This document shows positions 60,539-64,000 of a stretch of DNA of 64,000 nt, in pieces. Each line of letters starts with the position of its first letter. The stretch's first letter is position 1. The translations under genes were made by a program, and so were the position numbers. The stretch is taken from contig NC_071332.1 of NCBI RefSeq assembly GCF_010183535.1, forward strand, positions 8,370,001 to 8,434,000, in the 5' to 3' direction. The notes beneath the pieces are model-generated. The model saw nothing but the letters and a program-made list of their open reading frames with translations. It was not told the origin of the DNA and did no database searches. The stretch is from Caenorhabditis remanei. Taxonomy: Eukaryota; Nematoda; Chromadorea; Rhabditida; Rhabditidae.

Positions 60539-62775
60539 TTCTGTAATTATTTTTCTATTATTTGAAAGAAAAAGCCTGGACACAGGTCGTATCACAGTAG
60601 CCAAGTTTTCAATGAGGACTGACCAGTTGACCAGTTCAAAAAATTATCTTGAATTATTATAATGCCGGGTTTTCTCCTTTTCAATTAGTATTAGAATTTT
60701 CGAAAATTTTTATATTGGAAAACGAAATTATTCCAAAATGACGAAGAAATTTCAGTGTTTGCGGTGAATTTTTACAGGCGAAGTGAATCATACTATCAAT
60801 GAAGAATAGAGGAAGAGAAAGAGTTCAATTGAACTCTTATCAATTGACAACGGATGGCATCAGAGAATTATTTGGACAGCTAACGTTTCAATTTGAAACA
60901 TAACTTCAAAGTTTCGATTCAGATAAATATTCGAAGAAATCAAAAGATGAATGACAAGAATAAAATCTTCTCCCGTTTTATGTCTTGCACCCAGCAAGAA
61001 AATTTTAATTGAAACTTGCAAAACTGTGATAAAAACGGAAGTTACCTCAGCGTTCTATTTCTTTTCAGTTCATCGAAACATATATTCGAATTGTTTCTAT
61101 TCTTTGAATAGTCTTAGCCCCCCCCCCCCCCCCATTCAATTCAAATTTGCATATTTCAGAATATCAGAATAAGCTCAAAAAAGAAAGAACGTTAGTTGGA
61201 AGTCTGGAAAAGACGAGAGTTTTAAAATTTAACAAAGTTAATAAATGAAAAATATAAAGTTTCTGATTTGCGAAGAATTTTTAACGAGTTTTTTTAAACT
61301 CAATGTTTCATTGTCAGTTTATCAAAATAATCTTCTTAACAAAAAAAGACAACAACACAATTCACTCACGTCCGTTGTTAGATAAGAGAGTGAAGAGATA
61401 TTAGAGTTAGTAACTAGGCGACGGGAAACGGAAAACGGACAAAGCCCCCCTCGAGTTCACACGAAAAAGAGCACCTGCTCAAATTAACCAGTTTCTATGC
61501 TCTCCTTTTTCATTTCAACATACAATAGTTTCTAGATCAACACCGGTCATAGACAGCGAAAAGTAGTTTCATTATGTGTTGCTGTTCTATGAGCATGTGA
61601 TGAGACGGAGAGAATGAACTCATCAAAAAACAATAAAACGGAGGAATAATCGGAAGAAAATTATGATGAAGCCAGACAGCGGACAAAAGAAACCATAGAG
61701 ATTTTGAGACACTAAGATTTTTTTTATGTCAAAACGTATATTTGTTTGAAAACGTCACAAAAACATTTTGATTGTACATATACATTATTCATGTTGCGAT
61801 AGTACAGATCAGAGCTGTGCGGAAGTAAAAAAGAGAAGAGAACAAAATGGAAAAGAACAGGATCAGATTTCAGAGGGATGGGATTTATTAGAGACTTTCA
61901 GCATCTTGCGACATTTCGAATACTAAGTTAACACCTTGAATATGAACTTAGAAAGAATATTTCAGGAAGAATCAACCTCTGATTTTTCTTTTTTAACTTG
62001 TAAAAAATGTCGAAAATGTCTATGAAACATGCATATCTTCAATGCCTTTTGACAAATAAACATTCTTTTATTATTGAAATCAGTTTGCTTTTCTCTCTTC
62101 GGTCTTTAGTGTTTCGATAGAATAGTCACAACTACACTAGGAATACAAATGGAATCAGTTAGTTGTGAAATCAAAAAAAAAAACTAAATCCTTTTCGACA
62201 TCGAACTTTTGAAAGTCAACTTTCTCATTTAGAATGCATAGATCTGGATCAAAAAGTAGGCGTGAATCCAATGAAGAATTCGAAAAGAAAGAATAAAAGA
62301 GTGTGATTGAAACAAAACAAAAGAGTTATATAAGCTGCTCAAATAGAGTCATCAGCCCAACCAACGTTCTGTTCTTTGGCAATTTCATGAAAAACAGAAA
62401 CAAAACGGACTAAATCTCACTGACGAATCGACACAGTTTGAAAAGAGACAGACAACGGGATTAATTGAATCCAAATTTGGTTTTTCGTTTATGATTACGT
62501 TGGAAATTACTTGTATCCGGTCGGAAAATGATTCCTTATATGACGATTTGCACTACGAAAATGTGTTTCAATGTAGTGTACCTAAAAAACTAATTGAATG
62601 ATTTTCGTGTTTTGATCTGAACGAAAGCAACAATTTCTTGTGAGATATTGTTTATTTGAAAGAAAAAATACTGAGAAAAATCAGAAAATAGAAAACTGAA
62701 TTTAAATTATGATAACTCATTCGGGAACCCGAGTGCACAGTGTTTTGGAATGTGATGGGACTTCTGAATCTCAAT
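60539..62775. other. Intergenic region with a C16 homopolymer, no gene seen
   Basis: 2.2 kb without supported coding sequence. A run of 16 C residues lies at 61118-61133. The rest is AT-rich, with the 3' flank of the GDSL-type gene at the right end. Confidence 0.45.
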
Positions 62776-64000
62776 TCACGCTTTGCTGTTTCCAACCGTT
62801 TTGATGAAAGAGTTTTGCTGAAAAAAGAAAAATAATCTATTAAGTAGTTTCAGAAATTCTCTAACCTCATCCAACTCGTAGATTTCAGGAGTCGTATCAC
62901 CGAAGTTTGCTCTCTTCGTCTTACTTCCAACTGGCTCGAAGAGATTCTGCCAGTACTGTTTTGCAATAATTGCGTGGCCCAGTTTGCTCAGGTGGAATAG
63001 GTCGAGAGCATAGAACGCCGAGTTGTGGTTACCTTGCTGCTGAAAATTGATGAATTGTTTGTTTGTGAGAATGGTGGGCAACGGAAAGAACAAGGGAAGT
63101 TCGGAGAGTTTCGCGTGGGAGTAGTTTTGAAACAAATCGATAATATTATTGCTATCTAATTTCACACACAAGACACTTTTTTTAAGTGAATATTTGAATT
63201 GTGAATATCATTCTACACTCAAGTTTGCAAAACTCCCTCAGAATTTCAAAAGAAGAAACTCACATCTACATATGCATCAGTGTATTCAGTTGCAAATGGT
63301 TGGACGACTACAGTGAAATTCTTGTCGTTAAACTTTCCTTCGTTTTGCATTTCATACGACGCATTTCTATATCCATCTGACAACACATCCCTTTTACGTT
63401 GACGTTCTTCAGAATCTGGTCTTTTTCTAAAAAATATATTGTTTTCCGGTCAAACAATCATTACAATTTACTAACCCCGTCTTCAAAATTGACTGAGCTT
63501 CCTGAAGAAGTTGTGGGGGGAACATTGCAATCACAGTGACGATGGTTCTTGGAAGATTTTCCTTCAAATAGGACAGTCCCTTTTCGATATTCGCCTTATA
63601 CTCATCGACTGGAATTGGTTCCTCGGTACGATAACCGAGGTTTCCAACATCGTTGGTTCCAATCCAAAGAGAAACGAGCTTCCAGTCTTTTTCAATATCA
63701 ATCTGAAACTTTGATATTGTGAAAATTGTAAAACACTGTTCCAAACCTCTTTGTTCTCTCGAATTTTCTGAACGAGTCTTGTAGCTTGATTCAGGATATT
63801 ATCACTCTTCATTCCACCAATTGCAACGTCAAGTCCTGCATTATCCCCATAACCAACACCAGTGCTTCCTCCAAACAATTTATTTCCAGTTTCTTCAGCG
63901 ATGACACGGAAGATATCTGAATTAAAAATTGTCTCTTTAAATATAAATAGGTGAAGTAAAATACTGTAAATTGTCAAGTGCCCATCAACTTCCGCATCCA
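62776..64000 (-). CDS. GDSL/phospholipase-B-like lipase, 3' part (5' end outside window)
   Basis: Exons seen (5' to 3'): 63965-64000 (partial), 63747-63916, 63476-63702, 63264-63426, 62866-63039, 62776-62817. The segment LDVAIGGMKSDN fits SGNH block II, VSLWIGTNDVGN is block III with the GxND asparagine, and DLFHLSKLGH is block V with the catalytic Asp and His (DxxH). The nucleophile Ser (GDS) block should lie upstream, outside the window. The layout resembles animal phospholipase B1 repeats, which hydrolyse phospholipid acyl esters, usually secreted or at the cell surface. The C terminus is short and hydrophilic. The exon 62866-63039 acceptor is a CAGCAG tandem. Confidence 0.88.

Noticed and set aside
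61118..61133. C16 homopolymer as a functional element
   Set aside because: Most simply a mononucleotide microsatellite; its length may also be unreliable.

Overview
The window is nuclear DNA of a Caenorhabditis nematode. Introns are short (44-50 bp is common) with TTTTCAG-type acceptors, and many start codons sit just after an acceptor-like site, as expected for spliced-leader trans-splicing. From memory (no search run), the gene order POLD1, edem-2, dars-2, an MFS transporter, clh-6, pqn-53, kmo-2, kmo-1, a GT14 glycosyltransferase and a GDSL lipase matches the C. elegans chromosome V cosmids F10C2 and R07B7. I cannot name the species; the mobile-element content and the extra SEM-5-like gene argue against the C. 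elegans reference.

Region 1 (1-16.8 kb) is a virus-like transposon region. Bases 1-7186 and 7514-14699 are inverted copies related by x -> 14700-x with no indel, around a 327-bp G-rich spacer. Each arm carries a multi-exon, protein-primed family-B DNA polymerase of Maverick/Polinton type, two minisatellites, and a small two-exon gene (gene A). The right copy of the polymerase is complete. It is divergent from a second small gene (gene B, 16260-16813) that looks homologous to gene A. No integrase, packaging ATPase, protease or capsid gene was recognised; the left side is cut by the window edge.

Region 2 (16.8-31.4 kb) is sparse. It holds a ~180-bp tandem repeat, a long minus-strand gene resembling NCBP3 (kup-1) with large introns, another tandem duplication, and a near-perfect hairpin MITE with an 8-bp target duplication next to the POLD1 start.

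Region 3 (31.4-40.3 kb) has POLD1, edem-2 and dars-2 in a head-to-tail cluster with gaps of 225 and 274 bp, likely an operon. Region 4 (40.5-46 kb) has a SEM-5/GRB2-type SH3-SH2-SH3 gene broken by one extra base, then a mostly empty stretch. Region 5 (46-64 kb) has an SLC17-like transporter, the ClC-7-type antiporter clh-6 with a second MITE in intron 1, a Q/N- and R-rich UAP56-motif protein (pqn-53), a tandem kynurenine 3-monooxygenase pair in a likely operon, a Core-2/I-branching-like glycosyltransferase, and the 3' part of a GDSL/phospholipase-B-like gene.

Exon models were built by hand from splice signals and reading phase. Almost all multi-exon genes close as exact multiples of three; the SEM-5-like gene does not.
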